Shown in pieces: positions 33,996 to 43,285 of a stretch of DNA of 64,000 nt (the first letter of the stretch is position 1; each line of letters begins with the position of its first letter). Origin of the DNA: a bacterium. Lineage in GTDB: Bacteria > Cyanobacteriota > Vampirovibrionia > Gastranaerophilales > Gastranaerophilaceae. Where the stretch lies: the NCBI GenBank assembly GCA_017396025.1, contig JAFQNF010000045.1, positions 62,001 to 126,000 on the forward strand, read 5' to 3'. The notes under the pieces were generated by a model. The model saw nothing but the letters and a program-made list of their open reading frames with translations, did not search any database and was not told the origin of the DNA. A program made the translations under genes and the position numbers.

Positions 33996-34023
33996 TTGCC
34001 ATATTTTTCATTTTTAGTATAAT
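33996..34023 (+). promoter_or_regulatory. Promoter-like pair upstream of the SNF2 gene
   Basis: TTGCCA (33996-34001), a 16-nt spacer and a perfect TATAAT (34018-34023). The inferred start, about 34030, leaves a leader of roughly 70 nt before the ATG at 34103. Confidence 0.55.
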
Positions 34024-34102
34024 TAATCTTGTAGAATAAATTAATGTTTCTGCTCAACATAGAAATGTTTTTTTGCAGAGGAAAGACTACAAAAGAGATT
34101 AA

Positions 34103-37100
34103 ATGACTAGTTTCAATTTTAAGTATTTAAAGGATAATTCTACCCCAGGAAGTTGGAGACGTGGGTATGAATACCACCAAAAAGAACAGGTATCATCATT
34201 TGAAGTGGGAAAAACAGGAGTAAAGGCTCAAGTTAAAGGTAACTTCAAATCACATTATGACGTCGAATTAAAATTCAAAAAAACAGGCGTTGAACCAACT
34301 TGTTCTTGCCCATTAAAGGAAAAATGGTGCAAACACGCAATTGCTGTTGGACTAAGAGCAATTGACGAGCACGTTTATGATGATTTTATGGAAAGACGAT
34401 TTAAAGTTCCAGCGGATTATTCTGATGCACAAACAGAGATGAATCCAAATCCACAAGGTGGCTACGTTTTCCACTTTAACGCAAAACGTCGTCAAAATTT
34501 CTTCTCAATCTTAGTTATGGATAGAAACACAAATAAAGTTATCCGTGACATTGAAGCTCTTTTAAAAGCATTAATTGCAGCACAAAAAGCTAATGAAAAC
34601 TTTGAATTAAATAATTCTCAAAAGGTAGAATTAGCTATATTTCAACAGTTACTAAAGAACTCAAGACTAGATAAAAAAGCTGGTTGGTACGATATTCCAA
34701 TCGCAAAATTTGATGGATTTTTCCAGCTTTTAGCAATGGCTGATGATGTTATTGACGGGAAATCAAAACACAAATTAGAATTCGGTCACGAAGAATGGAA
34801 ATTATCTTTGGCCGTTAACTTCTCTATGGTTGGTAATGTTCTTCTATCTTTATACTGGCAAAGACCAGATAAAGACGATATTATTCCATTCGAAGAAGTA
34901 AGATATTTTTCACGTCAATTAAAATGGGGCAGATATAAAAATAGAGTTTTCCCTATTAATGTAGCACTATCTGCGCTACCCCAAAACTTAATCAAAACAA
35001 CATTCACAGATGTTAAAGACGCAGAAGGTGCTAAATTCTTATATGAGGAATTACCAAAATTAAGAGAATTAATTCCTTGTGAAGTTTCTGAAGTAATTGA
35101 TAGATTAACACTAGAACAGAAACCACCATTGAACATTGTTACAATGGGCTTAGATTATGATGGCGCATTAAAGGCAGAACTTGAATTTGACTATGATGGC
35201 ACACGTGTTGCATACTCAAAAATTGCAAATAAGAGCCCATACGTTACAATCAAAAAACCAAAAGAAGATTTATTATATTGGGTTAGAAGAAATATTGCAC
35301 ACGAAGAACGTGCTTATCAAATGCTTTTAGCTTGCAAGTTTGCTCCAATGCAAACAAACAATTTGGCAATTGAAAAAGAAAACGCAATTGACTTTTATAA
35401 CTACTATTTAAAACAAGCAGGCGACGGTTGGAAATTTGAAGAAAAAGATGATATGTCTTTCTTTAAATTATCACCAAAACCTTTCGAATTGATTGCAGAT
35501 ATTGATTTTGCGCTTGATACAACAGACAGTTTTGAAGTTAACTTATACGGAAAAGTTGGAGATGAAGAAATTTCTTTTGAAGAAATCTACGACTTAATTA
35601 TTGAAGGCGACAAATATTTAAGAGTTAAAGGCTACGGATTTGTTGAAGTTCCTGGTCAAGACATTTTCTCATTATTAAAATCATTTAATGCATTTGATGT
35701 TTATAAAAACGACGAAAATCGTTATATGATTAAAACTTTCCGTGCAGGTCTATTATCTGAAATGCAAAACTTAGGCTTTAAATTAAAAATGAGCCGCCGT
35801 TTCTCTGCATTCTGGAAACAAATTTCTACATTCTCTACAATGGATAACGCACCACTTCCAAAAGGTGTTAATGCCGAGTTAAGAGAGTACCAATACAAAG
35901 GCTTTAGCTGGTTATGGTTCTTATATAAATATGGTTTGAATGGTATTCTAGCTGACGATATGGGGCTTGGTAAAACTCTTCAAGCGCTAACTTTACTGCA
36001 AAAAGCAAAAGAAAAAGACAAAAAAGCACCAAGCTTAGTTGTTTGTCCAACATCTGTTGTATTTAACTGGGAATCAGAAGTTCAAAAATTCATCCCAACA
36101 TTAAAATGCTTGAAATTATCAGGTGTTGAAAGAAAAGAATTATTTAAAGAAATTCCAAAACACGATATCATTATCACAAGCTATGCCTTGATTAGACGCG
36201 ATATTGAAAAGCTTAAAAAATATGATTTTAGATACATCATCTTAGATGAATCTCAAAACATTAAAAATGCGGAATCAATGACAGCAAAATGTATTAAGAT
36301 GTTAAATGGTCAACACAAATTGGCTCTATCTGGTACTCCAATTGAAAACAAATTAGAAGAATTATGGTCAGTATTTGACTTCTTAATGCCAGGCTTCTTA
36401 TTAAGCGAGTCTGAATTCAATTACAGATACGTAACACCAATTGTGGATAGAGGCGAGAAGATTGTTGAGAAACGTTTAAAATCACAAATTTATCCATTTA
36501 TTTTACGCCGTATGAAACGTGACGTTGCAAAAGACTTACCAGATAAAGTAGAAAACATCGCATACTGCGAATTAACTCCAGAACAACGTGATTTCTACTT
36601 AGAAGTATTAGATTCAACAAAAGAAGAACTATTCAAATCTATTGCAGAAAACGGCATAGAAAAGAGCAGAATGAGTATCTTCTCAGCATTGTTGAGATTA
36701 CGTCAAATCTGCTGTCACCCACGTTTATACGACAAAGAAAACAAAAAAGGCATTCCAACATCAGGTAAATTCGAGCACTTAAAAACTATGCTTGAACAAA
36801 TTATCTCTGAAGGACATAGAATATTATTATTCTCTCAATTCGTAGATATGCTTGATTTAGTAAAAGAATGGCTTGTTAAAGAAGGTATTAAACACGAATA
36901 CTTAACCGGTTCAACTAAGAACAGACAGGAAATTGTTGAAAGATTCAATAATGACGCAACAATTCCAATATTCTTAGTAAGCTTAAAAGCTGGTGGTACA
37001 GGTTTGAACTTAACAGGTGCAGACTATGTTATCCACTATGACCCTTGGTGGAACCCAGCTGTTGAAGACCAAGCGACAGACCGTGCATATCGTATTGGTC

Positions 37101-37273
37101 AAACAAAGAAAGTATTTGTTTACCGCTTGATTACAAAGAATACTGTTGAAGAAAAAATCCAAAAGTTAAAACAAGATAAGCGTAATCTTGTAGATTCTGT
37201 AATTTCTGTTGATAGAAATATCGGCAAAACACTTACATATGCTGATTTACAAGATATATTTACTTTAGATTAA
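34103..37273 (+). CDS. SWIM-finger SNF2-family helicase
   Basis: 1056 aa. A SWIM zinc finger, C-x-C-x6-C-x-H, is at Cys67, Cys69, Cys76 and His78. The SNF2 ATPase core starts near residue 590: ADDMGLGKT (motif I, about 617), DESQ (motif II, about 714, in place of DEAH/DExQ), LSGTPIENKLEELW (motif III), then FSQF (IV) and a GGTGLNLTGAD...D-x-A-x-x-R-x-x-R-I-G-Q C-terminal helicase block. This is the ordinary architecture of bacterial SWIM-SNF2 proteins, DNA translocases thought to act in repair or transcription recycling. Codon use and the lack of a tag set it apart from the preceding block. Confidence 0.93.
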   Translation: MTSFNFKYLKDNSTPGSWRRGYEYHQKEQVSSFEVGKTGVKAQVKGNFKSHYDVELKFKKTGVEPTCSCPLKEKWCKHAIAVGLRAIDEHVYDDFMERRFKVPADYSDAQTEMNPNPQGGYVFHFNAKRRQNFFSILVMDRNTNKVIRDIEALLKALIAAQKANENFELNNSQKVELAIFQQLLKNSRLDKKAGWYDIPIAKFDGFFQLLAMADDVIDGKSKHKLEFGHEEWKLSLAVNFSMVGNVLLSLYWQRPDKDDIIPFEEVRYFSRQLKWGRYKNRVFPINVALSALPQNLIKTTFTDVKDAEGAKFLYEELPKLRELIPCEVSEVIDRLTLEQKPPLNIVTMGLDYDGALKAELEFDYDGTRVAYSKIANKSPYVTIKKPKEDLLYWVRRNIAHEERAYQMLLACKFAPMQTNNLAIEKENAIDFYNYYLKQAGDGWKFEEKDDMSFFKLSPKPFELIADIDFALDTTDSFEVNLYGKVGDEEISFEEIYDLIIEGDKYLRVKGYGFVEVPGQDIFSLLKSFNAFDVYKNDENRYMIKTFRAGLLSEMQNLGFKLKMSRRFSAFWKQISTFSTMDNAPLPKGVNAELREYQYKGFSWLWFLYKYGLNGILADDMGLGKTLQALTLLQKAKEKDKKAPSLVVCPTSVVFNWESEVQKFIPTLKCLKLSGVERKELFKEIPKHDIIITSYALIRRDIEKLKKYDFRYIILDESQNIKNAESMTAKCIKMLNGQHKLALSGTPIENKLEELWSVFDFLMPGFLLSESEFNYRYVTPIVDRGEKIVEKRLKSQIYPFILRRMKRDVAKDLPDKVENIAYCELTPEQRDFYLEVLDSTKEELFKSIAENGIEKSRMSIFSALLRLRQICCHPRLYDKENKKGIPTSGKFEHLKTMLEQIISEGHRILLFSQFVDMLDLVKEWLVKEGIKHEYLTGSTKNRQEIVERFNNDATIPIFLVSLKAGGTGLNLTGADYVIHYDPWWNPAVEDQATDRAYRIGQTKKVFVYRLITKNTVEEKIQKLKQDKRNLVDSVISVDRNIGKTLTYADLQDIFTLD

Positions 37274-37283
37274 TATAAATATA

Positions 37284-37312
37284 TTGTACTAAATAAAGAA
37301 ATCTGATATATT
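37284..37312 (+). promoter_or_regulatory. Promoter-like pair upstream of the RTX gene leader
   Basis: TTGTAC (37284-37289), exactly 17 nt, then TATATT (37307-37312). Transcription from about 37319 would pass through the hairpin at 37361-37392 before reaching the RTX start codon. Confidence 0.5.
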
Positions 37313-37360
37313 TTTTCTATGAAAAAAGTCGGGAAATCGATAATTTTGAATTTATTTTAG

Positions 37361-37396
37361 AAGCCTTGAACGATTTAGGTCGTTTAAGGCTTTTTT
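37361..37396 (+). terminator. Intrinsic terminator, possibly an attenuator in the RTX leader
   Basis: AAGCCTT-G-AACGA (37361-37373) and TCGTT-T-AAGGCTT (37380-37392) form a stem with one mismatch and a 6-nt loop, followed by a run of T. It ends the SNF2 transcript but also lies between the candidate RTX promoter and the RTX start at 37425. Confidence 0.75.
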
Positions 37397-37424
37397 AAAA
37401 ATAATAGGCAAATGAGGAATAATA

Positions 37425-40226
37425 ATGGCAGATTTAACAAAAGAAAATATTAAAAAAGCAAAACTACAAGGTACAAAACAAAATGATGTTATTAATGTAG
37501 CTGATTATGCAGAAAAGGTTTCTATTTATGCCAGCAACGGTTCAGATGTAATAAGTAGCGGTAGTGGAAAAACTACAATTTATGGACAAAGCGGGAAGAA
37601 TACTTACTACATTTCATCGGAGAATAAAGATACAACTATTGTCCCCGGGGTTGGTAAAGCATACATTGAACTTCCTTTAGGTTTTGCATCATCAATGCTT
37701 GAAAAAGTTAAAAACAACCTAAAAATAAATATAACAGAAAGCAGCGTTGTAATAATAAAAGATTATTTCAAAAACAGAGGCGAGATATACGTTAATGGTC
37801 AAGATTTAAGACAGTTAACATTGTACTACGACTATTTTACAAACAAAAAAGTTAGTTTATCAACAGGTTTTACAAATGATAATATTAATACAAATAATAC
37901 AATAACTTATAAAGACATAATAAAATCATTAGATGGTAATGATAGCATATATACATATGGTGGAAACGATACCATTTATGCTGGCGCAGGAAATGACTTA
38001 TTAAATGGTGGCATAGGCAATGATAAACTATATGGTGGTTCTGGGTTTAATGTGTACGAGTACGACAATAGCCAATTTGCGGGTAATGACACAATTTATG
38101 TAGAAAATGGAAGTATATCCAATATCAGAATAAATAAAAATGAAATTGATAATATTTATAAATCAAAAAACAATTTAATTTTAGAAAACTCAATTGGTGA
38201 AAAAATAACCCTTGCAAACTATTTTAAATATAATACTCTAGTTCAAATCAATGGCGAAGATATTATATCTATAATAAATCAAAGAACTGGTAATTCATTC
38301 GCACTTACAGCTAAAGGAAAATTAATAGATACTGTTTTTGACGATTCTATTACAGGAAGTAAAAGCGCAGACAAAATATATTCATATTTTGGAAGTGATA
38401 AAATAAATGCGGGTAAAGGTAACGATAAAATATATTCGTATTCTGGTCAAGCTAATTTGTACTTTAATGAGGGTGATGGAAAAGATACTATAGATGGAGT
38501 TTTTGGGGAAATTCACATAAACACAAACAATCAAGATACTGATATTAGTCAACTCAAATTAAAACTATCTGGTAATGATTTAATTATTAGCTATACACAA
38601 AAAGATTCAATTACAGTTAAGAATTATAAAGGGGTTCACACAAATTCAATATATATTAATGGTCAATGTATTGCTACTGATATTTGGGATTTATTAAATA
38701 ATTACCAAAATAAATTAGAATTAGTACAAGGAAACAATAAATTCTATTCAATGGAAAATAATAATATAATTATTTTGCCAGATGATTTCAATTTAAACAA
38801 CATTACAAATGCATCAAAAAGCGGTAATAACCTTGTATTAACAGGAGTATGGGGTTCAAAGGATAAATTAACAATAGTTGATTATTATAAAAATGGTTAT
38901 GATATTAGATTTGAAAAAAATAATGGGGAGTTTGTTGGTAATTTAAATAAAATATTAGAGACTATTTATAAAGAAAACACATACAATGGTGGTGATTTTT
39001 CTAGTTATAGTTATGGTCTAAAAGTCACTGGCGGAATAATAAATGATTATTTAACAATGACAAACTATGATGACATAGTTAAAGCAGGACACGGTCACGA
39101 TTATATTTCCACAAAAAGCGGGAACGATAAAGTTTGGGGTGGAACCGGTAACGATATATTATACAGCGGGCAAGGAAATGACAAACTATACGGTGAAAGT
39201 GGCAATGATATGCTTTTTGGTGAAAACGGCAACGACTATATAGATGGTGGCAGCGGTAATGATGAGCTTTTTGGTGGTGAAGACTACGACACAATAAAAG
39301 GCGGAAGCGGAAATGACATTATTTCTGGTGGAAGCGGAAATGATTCTTTATATGGTGATGCTGGTAACGACGATATTGGCGGAAATGAAGGAAATGACAC
39401 TATCTATGGAGGAAATGGAAATGATTCTATTGATGGTCATGCCGGCAATGATTTAATCAAGGGCGGAAATGGTCATGATTTTATTACCTGCGAGGATGGA
39501 AGAGATACCATATACGGAGATGCTGGTAATGATACGATTGAAGTTTTCAACTCATATGTAGAAGTGTACGGCGGAAGCGGAAATGACTATATTAGATTAA
39601 ATTCAGACAGTACACAAAATGTAGAAATAGAAGCTGGTTCTGGCAATGACATAATAGAAATTGATGCTTGTAAAAATGCAGAAGTTGAAGGCGGAAGTGG
39701 TAATGACACGATTATATATTATAAAGGTAATGTTGAAGCCGAGGGCGGAAGCGGCAATGATATATATACCGTTCATAATCTGGCAAGTGGAAACAAACTT
39801 GTTATTGATGATTCAAAAGGTAAAGACACTATAAATATAACTCCTATTGGCAAAAGTGATATTAGATTTATATTTGATGTTGAAATTAATTCAAAAGGAA
39901 AAATTATTGATTCAAAAGATATAGATATCAAAATTATGCATTATCAAGTTTTCAATAATTTCACACAAAATTATTCAATAAATAATTTAGACAGATTAAC
40001 CGATGGAGTTAATATTGATGACTATTTTGGCAGTGGATGTATTGAAAAAATCAACTCAAAAGATGGATACTATGTAACTAAAACACAATTAAATAACGTT
40101 ATGCAAGAAGTTGCGGCTTGGTTATATGATAAAGGGTACAATAGTGTTGACCAAGTTCTTTCAGAAAATAATGGTGACGCACAAGCTTTGCTTCAAATAT
40201 TTAATGATGTTAACTGGCAACAATAA
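37425..40226 (+). CDS. RTX (hemolysin-type calcium-binding) repeat protein
   Basis: 933 aa, start preceded by GAGGA. Calcium-binding nonapeptide repeats (G-G-x-G-N-D-x-[L/I]) occur in three blocks: residues ~168-205, ~308-335 and a long array ~545-780 with units such as GGSGNDELF and GGNGNDSID. In between are beta-rich stretches with L-I-[I/L] strands and N-N-K motifs. RTX proteins are exported unfolded through type I secretion using an uncleaved C-terminal signal and fold on calcium outside; the last ~60 residues, which contain no repeats, would be that signal. There is no N-terminal Sec peptide and no ABC/HlyD exporter gene in this window. Toxin, S-layer or adhesin roles cannot be separated. 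Confidence 0.9.
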   Translation: MADLTKENIKKAKLQGTKQNDVINVADYAEKVSIYASNGSDVISSGSGKTTIYGQSGKNTYYISSENKDTTIVPGVGKAYIELPLGFASSMLEKVKNNLKINITESSVVIIKDYFKNRGEIYVNGQDLRQLTLYYDYFTNKKVSLSTGFTNDNINTNNTITYKDIIKSLDGNDSIYTYGGNDTIYAGAGNDLLNGGIGNDKLYGGSGFNVYEYDNSQFAGNDTIYVENGSISNIRINKNEIDNIYKSKNNLILENSIGEKITLANYFKYNTLVQINGEDIISIINQRTGNSFALTAKGKLIDTVFDDSITGSKSADKIYSYFGSDKINAGKGNDKIYSYSGQANLYFNEGDGKDTIDGVFGEIHINTNNQDTDISQLKLKLSGNDLIISYTQKDSITVKNYKGVHTNSIYINGQCIATDIWDLLNNYQNKLELVQGNNKFYSMENNNIIILPDDFNLNNITNASKSGNNLVLTGVWGSKDKLTIVDYYKNGYDIRFEKNNGEFVGNLNKILETIYKENTYNGGDFSSYSYGLKVTGGIINDYLTMTNYDDIVKAGHGHDYISTKSGNDKVWGGTGNDILYSGQGNDKLYGESGNDMLFGENGNDYIDGGSGNDELFGGEDYDTIKGGSGNDIISGGSGNDSLYGDAGNDDIGGNEGNDTIYGGNGNDSIDGHAGNDLIKGGNGHDFITCEDGRDTIYGDAGNDTIEVFNSYVEVYGGSGNDYIRLNSDSTQNVEIEAGSGNDIIEIDACKNAEVEGGSGNDTIIYYKGNVEAEGGSGNDIYTVHNLASGNKLVIDDSKGKDTINITPIGKSDIRFIFDVEINSKGKIIDSKDIDIKIMHYQVFNNFTQNYSINNLDRLTDGVNIDDYFGSGCIEKINSKDGYYVTKTQLNNVMQEVAAWLYDKGYNSVDQVLSENNGDAQALLQIFNDVNWQQ

Positions 40227-40240
40227 TAATGAATTAAAAT

Positions 40241-40269
40241 AAAAAGTCCTTAAAAGATAAGGACTTTTT
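40241..40269. terminator. Bidirectional hairpin terminator
   Basis: AAAAAGTCCTT (40241-40251) pairs with AAGGACTTTTT (40259-40269) around AAAAGAT. It serves the convergent RTX and AlkD-like genes and overlaps the stop of the latter. Confidence 0.88.
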
Positions 40270-40942
40270 ATTTTTTCATTAATTTTAATTTTTCTTTTGT
40301 TTCTTTATCTATTTTCAAAGATTCGCAAATTTTTTGAATACTTTTATTGTATGTCCAAGTATCTAATTTGGATTTTTTCAAATATTTTTCTGTTTTATTA
40401 GGATATTTTATATAGCAAATAGAAACAAGCCAAGCCACTGCCATTTGCGCATAATATCTATCATCTTTAAATTCATCAACAAGCTTTAAAACTCTATCTA
40501 CATAATCATCAACTAGATAATAATTAAGTAACATCACATAAGCAAAGCGAATTTCAAACTCTTTTTCTGATTTAAAATAAGGTTGAAGAAAATTCCAAAT
40601 TAAATTCAAATTATCTTTTGCTATTTTTAAACTACAACAAAAACAATCGCAAACAGCCCAATTATCAATTGTTGGAACAAAGTCTTGAACACAAGAAAGC
40701 ACTTCTTCTACAGGCTTTTTTAAAAGTCCAATTATCATTGCTTTTAACATATTTTCTTCCATATACTTAATTTGAGCTTTAAACATACAAACATACTCGC
40801 CAGAAATATAAAGTTCCTTCGCCATTTTACGCAAAACAGGAGTTCTAACTCCGAGAACATTATTTATATTAGGAATTAACGCAGCAGTAAATTTTTGAAA
40901 CTTCTTATCAGCTTGTTTTTCAAGTTCTTTTCTAATATCCAT
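40268..40942 (-). CDS. DNA alkylation repair protein (AlkD-like HEAT-repeat glycosylase)
   Basis: 224 aa from ATG 40942. AlkD-type enzymes are all-helical HEAT-like proteins that excise N3- and N7-alkylpurines. Signature segments are LGVRTPVLRKMAKEL (about 30), VPTIDNWAVCD (about 88), YYAQMAVAWLVSICYIKYP (about 165) and TYNKSIQKICESL. The start was placed at 40942 because the ATG overlaps the TGA stop of the upstream YkgJ gene (TGATG), a typical coupling arrangement; the in-frame codons further upstream lie inside that gene. Confidence 0.88.
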   Translation of the reverse strand: MDIRKELEKQADKKFQKFTAALIPNINNVLGVRTPVLRKMAKELYISGEYVCMFKAQIKYMEENMLKAMIIGLLKKPVEEVLSCVQDFVPTIDNWAVCDCFCCSLKIAKDNLNLIWNFLQPYFKSEKEFEIRFAYVMLLNYYLVDDYVDRVLKLVDEFKDDRYYAQMAVAWLVSICYIKYPNKTEKYLKKSKLDTWTYNKSIQKICESLKIDKETKEKLKLMKK

Positions 40943-41541
40943 CAATAAAACCATTCTATTAGTGGTTTTTTCTCACCAAATTTAAACTCAAACTCTTTTT
41001 CTATTTTTTCACTAGTTAAAAATTTATAACCGACATTATACGCAAGTGGTTGTTTCACTTCACTCAAAGCAAGATATTTTTCTTCTGATATCAGCATTTT
41101 TTCTTCATCAACAACCTGCGAATAATTCAAACCTTTTTCATGGCAAAAAGGTATTTTTGCATTTCCCTCATCATTTGCTTCAATCAAACCAAATGCCCTA
41201 CAAACAATACCCCTATATAAATATAAAGAACACCCATCATCTATTAAAAAAGGACAATCATATTTGAAATTTTCACCTTTAAATAATTCTTTTTCTTTCA
41301 ATACTTTTTGTATATTTTCATCAATCTTTTTTTGAATATCACTTGGCAATGCAAAAGAACCTTGAACCAAGTAATTAAATTCAACCTCGCTATACGGAAA
41401 TTGTGCATTTTTACAACATAGCGCACAACCTTTTTTACAAGCAATATATGGACTTTGAGCATCAAAAAATTTGTTTAATTTTCCTTGTAGAAACTCAAGA
41501 TATTTAGAATAATTTTTTATATTGTTTTCAACTTCGTTCAT
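40942..41541 (-). CDS. YkgJ-family cysteine-cluster (Fe/Zn-chelating) protein
   Basis: 199 aa. The family signature CKKGCALCC is at about residues 35-43, with the second set CPFLIDDGCSLYLYRGIVCRAFG at about 108-130. Together these Cys residues form the metal site of UPF0153/YkgJ proteins, whose molecular function is unproven. Its TGA overlaps the ATG of the AlkD-like gene by one nucleotide, so the two proteins are made in coupled amounts. It is divergent from the zinc-ribbon gene. Confidence 0.87.
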   Translation of the reverse strand: MNEVENNIKNYSKYLEFLQGKLNKFFDAQSPYIACKKGCALCCKNAQFPYSEVEFNYLVQGSFALPSDIQKKIDENIQKVLKEKELFKGENFKYDCPFLIDDGCSLYLYRGIVCRAFGLIEANDEGNAKIPFCHEKGLNYSQVVDEEKMLISEEKYLALSEVKQPLAYNVGYKFLTSEKIEKEFEFKFGEKKPLIEWFY

Positions 41542-41560
41542 AAATATATAATACTATTTA

Positions 41561-41588
41561 TTGACTAAAAAAAATATATCATTATACA
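41561..41588 (+). promoter_or_regulatory. Promoter-like pair immediately upstream of the zinc-ribbon gene
   Basis: TTGACT (41561-41566), 16 nt, TATACA (41583-41588). The start of transcription would fall on or next to the ATG at 41595, so the message would be leaderless; no Shine-Dalgarno sequence is seen. Confidence 0.45.
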
Positions 41589-41594
41589 TAAAAT

Positions 41595-41972
41595 ATGTTC
41601 TTAAACTTCCTAATAAAAAAACATGAATGCCAACACTCACGCGTTCCCATAGATGTAGATGAAGCGTACTGTCCAGACTGCGGTGCACTAATTAAAAACA
41701 AATGGTTTTTAGTCCGTTGTGGCTGCTGCAATATAAAAAGGGATGCTCACATACACTATGATGAAATAGAACCAGATACAAAATTCTGCCCAAATTGTGG
41801 AGGAACAGATTTTTATATACAAGAATTAGAAAACCCAAACTTTACGGATGTAAGATATGCAATATTTAAAAAAATAATAATACCACAGCAGAAACAAACT
41901 ACAAGACAGATATGGATAGAAAAGGAGGACAATCTACTAGAAGAGAGAAAACTCATAGGATACAGGAAATAA
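41595..41972 (+). CDS. Zinc-ribbon protein, 125 aa
   Basis: Three paired-cysteine sets suggest two zinc ribbons: ECQHS (Cys12, His14), YCPDCG (about 26), RCGCC (about 42) and FCPNCG (about 67). The C-terminal 45 residues are basic and could contact nucleic acid. There is no membrane segment. The function is unknown; similar small ribbons serve as structural or regulatory adaptors. A terminator follows. Confidence 0.7.
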   Translation: MFLNFLIKKHECQHSRVPIDVDEAYCPDCGALIKNKWFLVRCGCCNIKRDAHIHYDEIEPDTKFCPNCGGTDFYIQELENPNFTDVRYAIFKKIIIPQQKQTTRQIWIEKEDNLLEERKLIGYRK

Positions 41973-41981
41973 GAACACTAA

Positions 41982-42009
41982 AAAAACAGCCCCCGAAGGA
42001 GCTGTTTTT
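41982..42009. terminator. Bidirectional hairpin terminator
   Basis: AAAAACAGC (41982-41990) pairs with GCTGTTTTT (42001-42009), with a 10-nt loop, between the convergent zinc-ribbon and DHH genes. Confidence 0.75.
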
Positions 42010-42019
42010 CTTTAACCTT

Positions 42020-42952
42020 TTAAGCATCTAACTCTATAATTTTTGCTTTTAAGCTTTCAAGAGTTTCTTCTGCTTTGTCATTTTCTACTTGACAAGTACC
42101 AGCATTTAAGTGACCACCGCCAGCATATTCATACATCATTGCACCAATGTCAATTGGACAAGAACGATTTACAATTGATTTACCAACGGCAAATACTGTA
42201 TTTTGTTTTTGCTTACCATAGAATGTATGGATTGAAACATTACATTCTGGGAATAAAGCATAAACCATAAATCTATTTCCAACGTGAATTACTTCTTCAT
42301 TTCTAACATCTAGAATAGCAATTTTACCGTCAACTTTTGTACAACGTTTAATTTGTTCTATAAAGCTATTTTGTTCTTTGAAGTATAAATCAACCCTTTC
42401 ACGAACATCTGGATCTTCCATAATTTCAGTGATTGATTTTTGTGAACACAAATCAACTAATTTCATCATTAGATTATAGTTAGAGATATTAAAGTGTCTA
42501 AAACGGCCTAAACCAGTTCTTGGGTCCATTAAATAGTTCAATAAAACCCATTCTTTTGGATTTAATACATCATCTTCCGAGAAACTTGTACAGTCTGCTC
42601 TATCAACAGCTTCCATTAAATCATACAAGTGAGAAGAGAATCTATCTTCACCACCAAAATATTCATAAATAATTCTTGCTGATGATGGCGCTGCAGGTTC
42701 AATAATATAATTATCTTTTACATTTTTAGTTCTTACAGCTTCACTTGAGTGGTGGTCAAATGCCATATAAACACCACTGCAATATGGTAAACTTGCAGTA
42801 ATATCATTTTCACCCAGTTGAATTTTTCCATCTTGGACATCTTTTGGATGCACAAACTTAACATCGTCAATTAATCCGATTTCTTTTAATAATGCCGCAC
42901 AAACTAAACCATCAAAGTTTGAACGGGTATACAGTGTATAAATATCACTCAT
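42020..42952 (-). CDS. DHH-family phosphoesterase
   Basis: 310 aa with GGAGG 7 nt before the ATG. The N-terminal DHH domain has NFDG (Asp14) and AFDHHSSE (66-68), binding two metal ions; the C-terminal DHHA1-type substrate motif is GGGHLNAGTC near residue 283. Members include oligoribonuclease NrnA, cyclic-dinucleotide phosphodiesterases and exopolyphosphatases; which of these applies cannot be decided, since there are no PAS or GGDEF regions. Single gene between a terminator and the repeat-rich gap upstream. Confidence 0.85.
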   Translation of the reverse strand: MSDIYTLYTRSNFDGLVCAALLKEIGLIDDVKFVHPKDVQDGKIQLGENDITASLPYCSGVYMAFDHHSSEAVRTKNVKDNYIIEPAAPSSARIIYEYFGGEDRFSSHLYDLMEAVDRADCTSFSEDDVLNPKEWVLLNYLMDPRTGLGRFRHFNISNYNLMMKLVDLCSQKSITEIMEDPDVRERVDLYFKEQNSFIEQIKRCTKVDGKIAILDVRNEEVIHVGNRFMVYALFPECNVSIHTFYGKQKQNTVFAVGKSIVNRSCPIDIGAMMYEYAGGGHLNAGTCQVENDKAEETLESLKAKIIELDA

Positions 42953-43239
42953 AATGGTCCTCCGTACAATAAATTGTACTACATTTGAACAACTAAGAAG
43001 TCATCCTATTAGATGAATTCCCTACAAATTAAAATATCAAACTTCTCAGTTTTTTCAAGAGGCGAAATTCCGGACTTGTGAAACAAGGCAAGCGAGTGCG
43101 AAGTGAGGACAAACGAAGTGGCACGAACGACAGCAACGAGCACAAAGGAATTTCAAGAGGCGAAATTCTGGACGGATAAAACAAACGTCATTCTGAGGTA
43201 AAACCGAAGAATCGCAAGAACAAACACAAATAAACAACA
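42953..43239. repeat. Intergenic repeat-rich segment
   Basis: No gene is supported here. A 23-bp direct repeat, TTTCAAGAGGCGAAATTC plus [C/T]GGAC, occurs at 43053-43075 and 43151-43173 (22/23 identical). GGACTTGTGA...AACAAGGC at 43072-43089 recurs in near-identical form at 48837-48856 inside the MITE-like element. CATTCTGAGG...GAAGAATC (about 43190-43215) resembles a widespread bacterial intergenic repeat. GC is visibly higher than in the flanks. Confidence 0.6.
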
Positions 43240-43269
43240 AAAAAGCACCCAATAAATCGGGTGCTTTTT
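43240..43269 (-). terminator. Terminator of valS
   Basis: AAAAAGCACCC (43240-43250) pairs with GGGTGCTTTTT (43259-43269), 8-nt loop; read on the minus strand it ends valS with a T-tract. Confidence 0.88.
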
Positions 43270-43285
43270 CAATATCATTTTTATT

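Noticed and set aside
1-34000. The N-terminal tag as a Sec, Tat or lipoprotein signal peptide
   Set aside because: There is no twin-Arg, hydrophobic core or lipobox Cys; most tags are polar and rich in Asn, Lys and Ser.
37319-37360. 12-codon leader ORF before the RTX hairpin (MKKVGKSIILNLF)
   Set aside because: No ribosome site and no run of control codons; too short to claim a leader-peptide mechanism.
39079-39800. Regular short repeats that could suggest a CRISPR array
   Set aside because: They are in-frame glycine/aspartate codon repeats of the RTX protein, with no unique spacers of constant length.
40942-40944. TGA as a recoded sense codon (reassigned genetic code)
   Set aside because: TGA ends the YkgJ reading frame at the expected family length and overlaps the next start, so it acts as a stop.
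43055-43252. 65-aa ORF in the gap upstream of the DHH gene
   Set aside because: It is made of the direct repeats; the Cys-rich translation is a by-product of repetitive DNA.
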